A stretch of 64,000 nt of DNA from an uncultured Nonlabens sp. (GTDB lineage Bacteria > Bacteroidota > Bacteroidia > Flavobacteriales > Flavobacteriaceae): NCBI RefSeq assembly GCF_947495285.1, contig NZ_CANLXZ010000003.1, positions 62,001 through 126,000 of the forward strand. Reading direction: 5' to 3'. Of this stretch, positions 27,004 to 34,922 are shown piece after piece; positions within the stretch are counted from its first letter, which is position 1, and every line of letters begins with the position of its first letter. Under the pieces are notes generated by a model. It was not told where the DNA came from. It was given only the letters and a program-made list of their open reading frames with translations, and ran no database searches. Position numbers and translations under genes: made by a program.

Positions 27004-27540
27004 ATGAAATATTTTATTTTAATCATGATTATTTTTTCAGTAATCAACGTGAATGGTCAAAAACATTTTACTAAAACAGGAACGATACGTTTTGAAGGAT
27101 CTGTAAATACTTTTGAACCAGTAAAAGCAACTAATAATAGTACTACCGTAGTACTTGATGATAAAGGAAATCTCGCAGCCTTAACATTAATAAAAGGTTT
27201 CCGTTTTCCTATTGCTTTAATGCAAGAACATTTCAATGAGAATTATATGGAAAGTGATGACTTTCCTAAAGCTACTTTAAGAGGTGCATTAACTAAATAT
27301 GATTCTTTTGTAAAAGATGGCTCTAAGCAAATATTAATATTTAAAGGAACATTAAAAATGCATGGTGTTAAAAAAGAATTAGAATTACCAGTTGAGTTAG
27401 CTCTTACAAAAGCTGGGTATGAATTAAATTCTAGTTTTGAATTAGATCCTAATGATTTTAAAATAGACATCCCTTCAGTCGTTAAAAATAAAATTGCAGA
27501 TAAAATAAAGGTAATCGTAAACGCTACCTTACCTGAATAG
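27004..27540 (+). CDS. YceI-family secreted protein
   Basis: 178 residues from ATG 27004, which gives a normal signal peptide (MKYFILIMIIFSVINVNGQ). A longer frame from 26968 puts charged residues first and is less likely. The mature part is the YceI lipocalin-like barrel (TGTIRFEG, KATLRG, FKGTLKMHGVKKELELP), which binds isoprenoid or similar lipids in the periplasm. It is 6 bp downstream of the cytochrome-like lipoprotein, so the two are cotranscribed, and a strong terminator follows. Confidence 0.88.
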   Translation: MKYFILIMIIFSVINVNGQKHFTKTGTIRFEGSVNTFEPVKATNNSTTVVLDDKGNLAALTLIKGFRFPIALMQEHFNENYMESDDFPKATLRGALTKYDSFVKDGSKQILIFKGTLKMHGVKKELELPVELALTKAGYELNSSFELDPNDFKIDIPSVVKNKIADKIKVIVNATLPE

Positions 27541-27559
27541 TTTTGTTTTCTAATTATAT

Positions 27560-27592
27560 AAAATGCCCAAATCTCTTCGATTTGGGCATTTT
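27560..27592 (+). terminator. terminator after the YceI gene
   Basis: Arms ATGCCCAAATC / GATTTGGGCAT with a 5-base loop, flanked by AAA and TTTT, 20 bp after the stop. The symmetric flanks may act in both directions. Confidence 0.85.
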
Positions 27593-27609
27593 ATATATTA
27601 ACCATCTTT

Positions 27610-27911
27610 CTAAAAGACTACTACTTTGATCTTTTTACATTTATCTCGTAAAATAAAGAAGTCATCATTAATTATGTCATAGATGACACCAGTAACCTTA
27701 CCACAAGTATCCCTTTCAAATTTCACCGTCCAAAACCAAATCAAACAGGAATATCTAATCATAACAACAACTCAAAAATCACAACTTTTTACAAGCTCGC
27801 GTTGATTATTGTTCTAGACTGTATTTGAACTGGTATATCTTTTGCAAAAGTGAAACTTAAACTAAAAAACAAAAACCCCAAAAGCTTAAAACTTTTAGGG
27901 CTTTGATTCAT
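27610..27911 (-). pseudogene. possible remnant of a small secreted protein
   Basis: On the minus strand, ATG at 27911 opens 40 codons that look like a signal peptide and mature start (SFKLLGFLFFSLSFTFAKD) and then stop at 27789. Downstream in another frame, 50 codons (27762-27610) read as protein-like sequence with a WTVKFERDTCGKVTGVIYD stretch, which recalls the tail domain of some beta-lactamase-family proteins. Together they may be two ends of a decayed gene. The same DNA (27870-27905) also forms a terminator-like hairpin for carB, so part of the resemblance could be chance. Confidence 0.3.
27861..27900 (-). terminator. likely carB terminator
   Basis: CCCCAAAAG (27877-27885) and CTTTTAGGG (27892-27900) pair with one mismatch around a 6-base loop; on the minus strand the hairpin is followed by a T-rich run (27861-27875). 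It lies about 115 bp after the carB stop. Confidence 0.55.
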
Positions 27912-28013
27912 AAATTCAAAATACTCGGTTAAGCAAGAGTCGCAACCTTTTTTTACTAAGCACAATCCTTGCTGGTAGATAAACATTAATGACTATCTCT
28001 CAGACAGACAACA

Positions 28014-30866
28014 CTACTTACTCAAATACATTCTACGTCTTGCGTATAAGTCATAAAAAGCATCGTCTTTAAGGCTGTCTATAAATAAGATACTTTCTCC
28101 AGTAGATTTCATTTCTGGTCCTAGACGTTTATCTACATTAGGAAACTTGTTGAAAGAGAATACCGGTTGCTTAATCGCATAACCATCTAACTGCGGATTA
28201 AAATCAAAGTCCGTTACCTTATTATGACCTAACATAACCTTTGTAGCATAGTTTACATAAGGTTCTTTGTATGCTTTGGCAATAAATGGAACCGTACGAG
28301 ATGCTCTTGGGTTTGCTTCTATGATGTAAACTTTTTCATCTTTGATCGCAAACTGTATGTTAATCAACCCTACTGTATCTAGCGCGAGTGCTATTTTTTT
28401 AGTATGATCTTTAATTTGTTGCATTACCAGATCACCTAGGTTAAATGGCGGTAATAATGCATTAGAATCTCCAGAATGGACTCCACAAGGCTCGATGTGC
28501 TCCATAATACCTATAATGTACACATTCTCACCGTCACAAATAGCGTCTGCCTCTGCCTCTATCGCTCCATCTAGATAGTGATCTAGTAGCAGCACATTGT
28601 TAGGTATCTTCTTTAAGATATCTACTACATGTTCTTCTAGCTCATCTTTATTGATAACGATTTTCATTCCTTGACCACCTAGTACATAAGAAGGCCTTAC
28701 TAAGATAGGAAAATCTAATTTCTCAGCTACTTGTAACGCCTCTGCTGGTGTGGTTGCTGTTGCAAATTCCGGGAAAGGAATGTTATTCTTAAGTAACATT
28801 TCAGAGAACAACCCACGATCTTCTGCTAGATCTAGAGCTTTATAGCTGGTTCCTAAAATCTTAATACCGTAACGTTCTAGTTTTTCAGCTAGCTTTAAAG
28901 CCGTCTGTCCACCTAGTTGTACAATAACACCTTCTGGCTTTTCATGACGTATAATATCATAAATATGCTCCCAGAATACAGGTTCAAAGTACAACTTATC
29001 TGCCGTATCAAAATCGGTAGAAACCGTTTCTGGGTTACAGTTAATCATGATTGTTTCATAACCACATTCTTGCGCTGCATAAACTCCATGCACACAACAG
29101 TAGTCAAATTCTATTCCCTGCCCGATACGGTTAGGTCCAGAACCTAGAACAATTACTTTCTTTTTATCAGATACCACGCTTTCATTTTGCACGTAGCGTT
29201 CTCCACCTGCTGTTTCTATATCAGCCTCAAATGTGGAGTAATAATATGGAGTATCTGCTTTAAATTCTGCCGCACAAGTATCAACGAGTTTATAGACTCT
29301 ATTGATTTTCATTTCTTCACGTAAATTGTAGACCTCTGACTCGAGACATCCTAACATATGCGCGATCTGGCGGTCTGCAAATCCTTTTTGTTTTGCTTCT
29401 AGTAGTAGCTTTCGCGAAAGCGTGCCCACATCATACTTCCCTATTTCTTTTTCTAGTAAGAAGAGTTCTTCAAACTGCTTTAAATACCACATATCTATTT
29501 TAGTGATCTCAAAGATTCTGTCTAATGAGATTCCCATAGCTACGGCATCATACAAGGCAAAAACACGATCCCAACTTGCGTTAGTCAGTTTTTCAATCAC
29601 TTGATTATAATCTGTATACCCTTTACCGTCTGCTCCTAATCCATTACGTTTTATTTCTAAAGATTGAGTAGCTTTATGGAGTGCTTCTTGAAAAGAACGA
29701 CCTATACCCATCACCTCGCCTACAGCTTTCATTTGAAGACCTAGAGTACGATTAGATCCTTCAAATTTATCAAAATTCCATCGTGGTATTTTTACGATTA
29801 CATAATCTAATGTAGGTTCAAAAAGTGCCGATGTGTTACCAGTAATTTGATTATTTAATTCATCTAGGGTGTAACCCAGCGCTAGTTTAGTTGCAATTTT
29901 TGCAATGGGATAACCTGTTGCTTTACTTGCTAGTGCTGAAGATCTAGATACACGAGGATTGATCTCTATAGCAATAATTTCTTCTTTCTCATCTGGACTT
30001 ACCGCAAATTGCACGTTACATCCACCTTCAAATTCACCGATACTGCGCATCATGTGTATAGCCATATCACGCATTTTCTGGAATGTACGGTCTGATAGCG
30101 TCATGGCAGGAGCAACTGTAATAGAATCTCCAGTATGGATTCCCATAGGGTCCATATTTTCAATAGTACAAATAATGACTACGTTATCATTTTTATCACG
30201 TAGTAATTCTAATTCATATTCTTTCCAGCCTAGTAGTGCTTTATCAATCATTACCTCGTGGATAGGAGATACTTCTAGACCGACAGTTAATAATTCGTCA
30301 TAATCTTCTTCATTATGTACAATAGCTGCGCCAGCGCCACCTAGAGTAAATGAAGAACGTATGCATAAGGGAAAACCAAATTCTTGAGCAATCTCCTTAC
30401 CTTTTAAGAAAGAAGTAGCAGTGGCTTGCGGTGCCATGCCTACTCCTATCTCACCCATTAACAACCTGAATTTTTCTCTGTCTTCAGTAATATTAATCGC
30501 ATCTATATCTACACCGATCATGTCTACATTATGATCTTCCCAAATACCTTTTTCTTGTGCCTCAATGCAAAGGTTTAATGCTGTCTGTCCACCCATAGTA
30601 GGAAGAACTGCATCAATTTGAGGATGTTCTTTAAGGATTTGTCTAAGCGACGTAGTTGTTAGTGGTAATAGGTACACATGATCTGCCATGGAAGGGTCAG
30701 TCATGATAGTTGCCGGATTTGAATTTATTAATATGGTCTCTATTCCTTCTTCTCTTAAGGATCTTAAAGATTGAGAACCTGCATAATCAAACTCACACGC
30801 TTGACCTATAATGATAGGCCCACTACCTATTAATAAAATGGATTTGAGGTCTTTTCTTTTTGGCAT
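28014..30866 (-). CDS. carB: carbamoyl-phosphate synthase large subunit, without the allosteric domain
   Basis: 950 residues, about 120 fewer than E. coli CarB. Both ATP-grasp halves are present (IGSGPIIIGQACEFDYAG at the start, and the second-half motif VLGSGPNRIGQGIEFDYC near residue 575). After the segment LGPEMKSTGE the sequence ends within about 30 residues, where E. coli has the MGS-like domain that binds UMP and ornithine. It makes carbamoyl phosphate for pyrimidine and arginine synthesis with CarA, whose gene is not here. Flavobacteria commonly have this short form. A palindrome copy (29408-29422) reads Leu-Ser-Arg-Lys. An rpmH gene and terminator lie upstream. Confidence 0.96.
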   Translation of the reverse strand: MPKRKDLKSILLIGSGPIIIGQACEFDYAGSQSLRSLREEGIETILINSNPATIMTDPSMADHVYLLPLTTTSLRQILKEHPQIDAVLPTMGGQTALNLCIEAQEKGIWEDHNVDMIGVDIDAINITEDREKFRLLMGEIGVGMAPQATATSFLKGKEIAQEFGFPLCIRSSFTLGGAGAAIVHNEEDYDELLTVGLEVSPIHEVMIDKALLGWKEYELELLRDKNDNVVIICTIENMDPMGIHTGDSITVAPAMTLSDRTFQKMRDMAIHMMRSIGEFEGGCNVQFAVSPDEKEEIIAIEINPRVSRSSALASKATGYPIAKIATKLALGYTLDELNNQITGNTSALFEPTLDYVIVKIPRWNFDKFEGSNRTLGLQMKAVGEVMGIGRSFQEALHKATQSLEIKRNGLGADGKGYTDYNQVIEKLTNASWDRVFALYDAVAMGISLDRIFEITKIDMWYLKQFEELFLLEKEIGKYDVGTLSRKLLLEAKQKGFADRQIAHMLGCLESEVYNLREEMKINRVYKLVDTCAAEFKADTPYYYSTFEADIETAGGERYVQNESVVSDKKKVIVLGSGPNRIGQGIEFDYCCVHGVYAAQECGYETIMINCNPETVSTDFDTADKLYFEPVFWEHIYDIIRHEKPEGVIVQLGGQTALKLAEKLERYGIKILGTSYKALDLAEDRGLFSEMLLKNNIPFPEFATATTPAEALQVAEKLDFPILVRPSYVLGGQGMKIVINKDELEEHVVDILKKIPNNVLLLDHYLDGAIEAEADAICDGENVYIIGIMEHIEPCGVHSGDSNALLPPFNLGDLVMQQIKDHTKKIALALDTVGLINIQFAIKDEKVYIIEANPRASRTVPFIAKAYKEPYVNYATKVMLGHNKVTDFDFNPQLDGYAIKQPVFSFNKFPNVDKRLGPEMKSTGESILFIDSLKDDAFYDLYARRRMYLSK
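29408..29422. repeat. dispersed palindrome, copy 6 (inside carB)
   Basis: GCTTTCGCGAAAGC core (29408-29421) plus one G, read from the minus strand as Leu-Ser-Arg-Lys, in a helical part of the CarB middle region. Confidence 0.85.
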
Positions 30867-30911
30867 TATAAAGTGATTTTATGGGACTTAGCTAGTATGG
30901 TTATAGGGTAT

Positions 30912-30945
30912 AAAAAAAGGCGTCAATTCTAAAGAATTAACGCCT
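30912..30945 (-). terminator. terminator of rpmH
   Basis: GGCGTCAATTCT / AGAATTAACGCC-type hairpin (30919-30944) followed on the minus strand by a run of seven T (30912-30918), 26 bp after the rpmH stop. Confidence 0.8.
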
Positions 30946-30970
30946 AAAGTATAATTAAAGATAAATCATA

Positions 30971-31135
30971 TTATCTTTTATGTCTTCTTTCAGTAGAAAC
31001 AGATATTTTTTTACGTCCTTTAGCTCGGCGACGAGCAAGAACTTTACGACCGTTTGCAGAAGCCATGCGCTCTCTGAAACCGTGCTTGTTTCTTCTTTTC
31101 CTTTTACTTGGTTGGTATGTTCTTTTCTGTGCCAT
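30971..31135 (-). CDS. rpmH: 50S ribosomal protein L34
   Basis: 54 residues, too short for most gene finders. It starts [14 protein letters not shown], continues with KHGFRERM and ends with a basic tail (ERRHKR), the usual L34 pattern. It is part of the large ribosomal subunit. Its own promoter (31195-31224) and terminator (30912-30945) make it a single-gene unit, and carB follows on the same strand. A longer frame over the same bases in another phase is a shadow. Confidence 0.97.
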   Translation of the reverse strand: MAQKRTYQPSKRKRRNKHGFRERMASANGRKVLARRRAKGRKKISVSTERRHKR

Positions 31136-31194
31136 AGCTTGAAATCTGTATCTATATAATAAAAAGGCATTACACCTTCAATTTTTATCGGCTG

Positions 31195-31224
31195 CAAATA
31201 TAACAACTCTTAATTTACTTACAA
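31195..31224 (-). promoter_or_regulatory. rpmH promoter (-33 TTG and -7 TATATTTG)
   Basis: On the minus strand TTG (31222-31224) lies 19 bp before TATATTTG (31195-31202), as at rpmE2. Confidence 0.75.
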
Positions 31225-31443
31225 CAAGAAATTTACTTTTTTTGAAATTATTTTTTTATTTCTCATCGGACATTTATTGAAGATAAAAATAATCATGAGA
31301 TCCATACCTACCCAAAGTCATATAATATCTTGTAAGTTCTTAGCTAGCAGCTGTTACTTACCTAATGCTAGGGTTTTAAAGATTCAATCATTTTACTTTT
31401 CAAAACCATACGCTTTCCTGAAAACTAAAACTCCTTAAATCCT

Positions 31444-31451
31444 TATCTTTG
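31444..31451 (+). promoter_or_regulatory. -7 element of the TPR gene
   Basis: TATCTTTG, 23 bp before the ATG at 31474. Confidence 0.6.
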
Positions 31452-31473
31452 CAAACTTCAAAACACACTTATC

Positions 31474-31989
31474 ATGTTTAATAAAAACATAAAACTGGTT
31501 ATCACTGCTATAATTGTAGCATATGCCGTATATCAATTTACTAGAAACGAGATTCTTACAGGTATTTTCTTAATCTTATTTTCAGGTATTTTTATATTTC
31601 TCTATTTTAAAAATGAGATGATCTTACTAGCTTTTAACCGTTTAAGAAAACAAGATTTTAAAGGGGCAAAAAAATGGTTAGATAAAATAACAGATCCAGA
31701 GGCAGCTCTTGTACAGAAACAACAAGGATATTACAACTATTTGCATGGCCTTATGATTTCTCAAGAAAATATGACCAAAGCTGAGAAGTACTTTAAGAAA
31801 GCGATTTCATTAGGTCTTAATATGGATCAAGATCTTGCGGTTGCAAAATTAAACCTTGCAGGTATCTCAATGATGAAGCGTCGCAAACGTGAAGCAACTG
31901 CCTTACTGAGTGAAGCAAAGAAACTAGATAAACAAGGAATGCTAGCTGATCAAATTAAAATGATGAAACAGCAAATGAAAAAGATTTAA
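31474..31989 (+). CDS. membrane protein with TPR-like C-terminus
   Basis: 171 residues. Two membrane helices occupy about residues 8-45; a short hinge is followed by two or more TPR-like helical hairpins (FKGAKKWLDKIT, TKAEKYFKKAISLG, REATALLSEAKKL) and a lysine-rich tail. TPRs bind partner proteins, here probably on the cytoplasmic side of the membrane. The partner is unknown. It has its own promoter and terminator. Confidence 0.75.
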   Translation: MFNKNIKLVITAIIVAYAVYQFTRNEILTGIFLILFSGIFIFLYFKNEMILLAFNRLRKQDFKGAKKWLDKITDPEAALVQKQQGYYNYLHGLMISQENMTKAEKYFKKAISLGLNMDQDLAVAKLNLAGISMMKRRKREATALLSEAKKLDKQGMLADQIKMMKQQMKKI

Positions 31990-32014
31990 TTCTTTTAAAA
32001 ATGTATTAGACATT

Positions 32015-32047
32015 AAAAGCTCAATCTTGCGAGATTGGGCTTTTGTT
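32015..32047 (+). terminator. terminator after the TPR gene
   Basis: Hairpin of arms AAAAGCTCAATCT / AGATTGGGCTTTT (one G-T wobble) with loop TGCG and a T-rich tail, 26 bp after the stop. The kinase gene on the other strand ends at 32070, so it may serve both. Confidence 0.75.
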
Positions 32048-32069
32048 TTTTTTAAAGCGTAAAAATTTA

Positions 32070-34304
32070 TTACATTTCTTGCAATAATGTTTGTAACAAA
32101 TGCTCTGTTTCATAAGGTTTTACAATTATAGAATTTAAACCATAACAGTAAACTTCTTTTTCTGGATCTACAAAGTTAGTTGCGGTAAGCGCTATTATAG
32201 GTGTCTCAACATCAAATTCCCTTATTTTAATAGTAGCTTCTATACCATTCATGACTGGCATATTTATATCCATAAGTATAAAGTCAAATGATTCATTCTT
32301 AACTATCTCCACAGCTTCCTTACCGTTACTCGCCGTGCAATGTATCATGTAGTATTGTTCTAGGATTTTTTGTGTTACTAATTGATTGATCTTATTATCA
32401 TCTACTATTAACACCTTTTTACCATCTAATGACTTTATATCTATAGACGAATTATTATTTTCAATATTCTCTTGTGATCCTTCTTTAATATCTAGGGTAA
32501 AAAAGAACGTTGTACCCTCATTATAAATGCTATTCATTTGTAACGCGCTTCCTAATATAGTTAGTATTTTATTCACTATAGGTAGTCCTAGACCAGAACC
32601 AGCGATCTCTTGATCTTGTGAATTCTTTACTTGTGTAAACTCTTCAAAAACTCCTTTTTGATGGTCTGGATGTATCCCTTTACCAGAATCTTTAACCTCA
32701 AAATATAGTTTTAAATGATCTCCCGAATGCTCTTTTTTGATTACCGTTACAGATATATCGCCATCTTGAGTAAACTTACTAGCATTACTAATCAAATTCA
32801 TAAGCACTTGAGATAATTTAGTCTGGTCTCCATATAAAATTACCGGTACATCTGGATCTAAATATTTATGAACTTTGTTATTATGTTTCTCATTTAAAAA
32901 AGTAAATGTTTGTATAATATTATTCAATAAAGTTGATAGGTTAAAATGGATCTCTGTTAATCTATGTCCTTCTTTAGAAGAGAATTTATTCATATGAAGC
33001 ACATCATTAACCAGAGCAAGTAAATAATCTGCAGAAAATTTTAAAGATTTAAATTCAGTTTTAAAATCTTCTAACTTAGCATCTTTTAAGAAAGTAGCAG
33101 ACAGTCCCACGATACCATAAAGTGGTGTACGCAATTCATGACTAATAGTGGACAGAAACCTTGTATTACTATTAGCTAACTCTTCTGACTTTTCTTTAGC
33201 TTCTAAATACTGTCTATTCTTTAAAATTAATCCTTTTAACAACCTGTCTCTTTTATTTTTTGCCTTTAAAAGTAAAATAGCCACCAATAATAATAAAGCT
33301 GCAACTATTATAAAAAACACTAAAAACATTTTACCTACAGATGCTTTTTGAGTCACTAATTGATTTTCTAATTGTGACTCTCTGAGATCTTGTACTACAT
33401 TATCTAAATGTAATTCTACTCGTGCTTTTTGTTGTTGTTTAACGGTTTCTTTTTCATATCTCAAATCTTTTAAAGAATCATAAATCTTATGCACATCGTT
33501 GAGCTTCTTGTAGTCTTTAATAGCCTCATAACCAGCCATTAAATACTTATAGTTTCCAAATTTATAATTCTCGTCAATATATTGTTGATACTTAAGTGAC
33601 TCTAGTGTAAGATCAATAGATTCTCGTGGTTTATTTTCTAATAAAGCCAGACCAGCTTTAATATGCGTAGTTGTGCCTATGAATGTATTGCGTCGCCCAT
33701 CCATTTCTTTTAGATAGATTTTACCTTCTATCTTATCTAGAAAATGTTTAGTTAGCTCTACGTTTTCCAGACCTACATATAGCTCTGCCAGGTTATGATT
33801 AATAATAAAATTAAGCTGGACCGATTTATTGCCATTAAACTTATAATCCAGTCCTTTTTTAAAGTAAGCGGCAGCTCTTACCTTATCTTCAGTAAAATAA
33901 GTATTACCTAAGTTAATATACATTGTTACTATACCGAGCGTATCTCTTTTCTTTTTGGCTAGTTCCAGCGCTTGAGAAAAAAACATATCTGCTGTTTCTA
34001 GATCATCAAGTCTAACAAATGAATTACCTAATAAATTACGTAGTCTTAATTCGACTTCATAAGAATCTGTTTCTTTTGCATTTCTTATTAGTTCTGGTAC
34101 TTGTTGCAGTATCTTCTCATAAACGCCATCATTAAAATAATCCATCATCATTAAGGAGACAGAATCTAACTCTTTCTCATTAAAACTAGAAGTTTGTTGA
34201 TGGCCTTGAGTGTAAGGATTTAGGTCATCAGGGTATTGAGCAGTAGATTTACTTACTTTAAATAGAACTAAGAAAAATGTAACAAAATAAAGAACTTTGG
34301 TCAT
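32070..34304 (-). CDS. hybrid sensor histidine kinase with TPR sensor domain
   Basis: 744 residues. Signal peptide (to about 22), a periplasmic stretch with about five TPR units (about 60-290), one membrane helix (about 325-345), then HisKA with His in SHELRTPLYGIVG, HATPase with DSGKGIHPDH, and a C-terminal receiver with IVDDNKINQ, phospho-Asp in FILMDINMPVMNG and Lys in KPYE. Periplasmic TPRs should bind a protein or peptide signal. A homologue with the same order is at 48885, so the pair are paralogues. No output regulator is encoded next to it. Confidence 0.92.
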   Translation of the reverse strand: MTKVLYFVTFFLVLFKVSKSTAQYPDDLNPYTQGHQQTSSFNEKELDSVSLMMMDYFNDGVYEKILQQVPELIRNAKETDSYEVELRLRNLLGNSFVRLDDLETADMFFSQALELAKKKRDTLGIVTMYINLGNTYFTEDKVRAAAYFKKGLDYKFNGNKSVQLNFIINHNLAELYVGLENVELTKHFLDKIEGKIYLKEMDGRRNTFIGTTTHIKAGLALLENKPRESIDLTLESLKYQQYIDENYKFGNYKYLMAGYEAIKDYKKLNDVHKIYDSLKDLRYEKETVKQQQKARVELHLDNVVQDLRESQLENQLVTQKASVGKMFLVFFIIVAALLLLVAILLLKAKNKRDRLLKGLILKNRQYLEAKEKSEELANSNTRFLSTISHELRTPLYGIVGLSATFLKDAKLEDFKTEFKSLKFSADYLLALVNDVLHMNKFSSKEGHRLTEIHFNLSTLLNNIIQTFTFLNEKHNNKVHKYLDPDVPVILYGDQTKLSQVLMNLISNASKFTQDGDISVTVIKKEHSGDHLKLYFEVKDSGKGIHPDHQKGVFEEFTQVKNSQDQEIAGSGLGLPIVNKILTILGSALQMNSIYNEGTTFFFTLDIKEGSQENIENNNSSIDIKSLDGKKVLIVDDNKINQLVTQKILEQYYMIHCTASNGKEAVEIVKNESFDFILMDINMPVMNGIEATIKIREFDVETPIIALTATNFVDPEKEVYCYGLNSIIVKPYETEHLLQTLLQEM

Positions 34305-34922
34305 TTTTGATTTATAAATTAAAAGCTACCACTTAGTCATCTAAGCTTTAATTACATTATAGCTTAAATTAAAAAGCTGAATAGCTAAGTGCAATAAACT
34401 GATTATCCATCACATAAAAAAATTGTTCTTAATTAAAATGAAAATTTAACCATTTTAGTTCTTTTCATAAGAATTTTATAGTTTATTATCATTAAAATAC
34501 CAGCGCTTTATTAAACCTATGATTACTTATAAAACAGTCCTAATGTGATTTTTTTTCAATAGTTAAATTGAAGAGGATACTTTATAACAACCACGCTTTC
34601 GCGAAAGCGTAAAAACAAAAAAACCTAAACGAACATCATAGTTCTATCTTTCAAGAAATAAGATATTCATTTAGGGGAATGTGAAGATAAACATATTTGA
34701 AATAACTCTCCTTATCATTATTATTAAAAACGAACTTTTTTTTTATTAAGAGGTTTTCTGTGCTAGAATAACGGTAACTGTACTATTAGAATACATCTCC
34801 ATGCGACATACGTCCATAAAAGTTAACGCTCTATTCTTAAAAGCCATTTATTCTCCAGATAAGACCATAAAAACGGTCATAAAAATAATTTACAACCGTT
34901 TAAAATATGTGAGTGAATTTTA
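34305..34922. other. gene-free stretch with a palindrome copy
   Basis: 618 bp between the TPR kinase and the tricorn gene. It holds palindrome copy 7 (34594-34609). A minus-strand frame of 33 codons (34746-34847) starts with MAFKNRALTF but has no promoter support, so I do not call it. Confidence 0.4.
34594..34609. repeat. dispersed palindrome, copy 7 (intergenic)
   Basis: CGCTTTCGCGAAAGCG, extended to 18 bp by A/T on the ends, in the gap between the TPR kinase and the tricorn protease. Confidence 0.9.

Larger units (their letters stand above)
31136..31473. other. divergent promoter region between rpmH and the TPR gene
   Basis: 338 bp with the rpmH promoter on the minus strand (31195-31224) and the -7 element of the TPR gene (31444-31451). 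I see no gene or repeat in between. Confidence 0.6.

Noticed and set aside
30955-31206. 83-codon minus-strand frame over rpmH
   Set aside because: It is the wrong phase; L34 is read in another frame with clear ribosomal protein sequence.
34746-34847. 33-codon minus-strand frame
   Set aside because: No promoter and no recognisable sequence.
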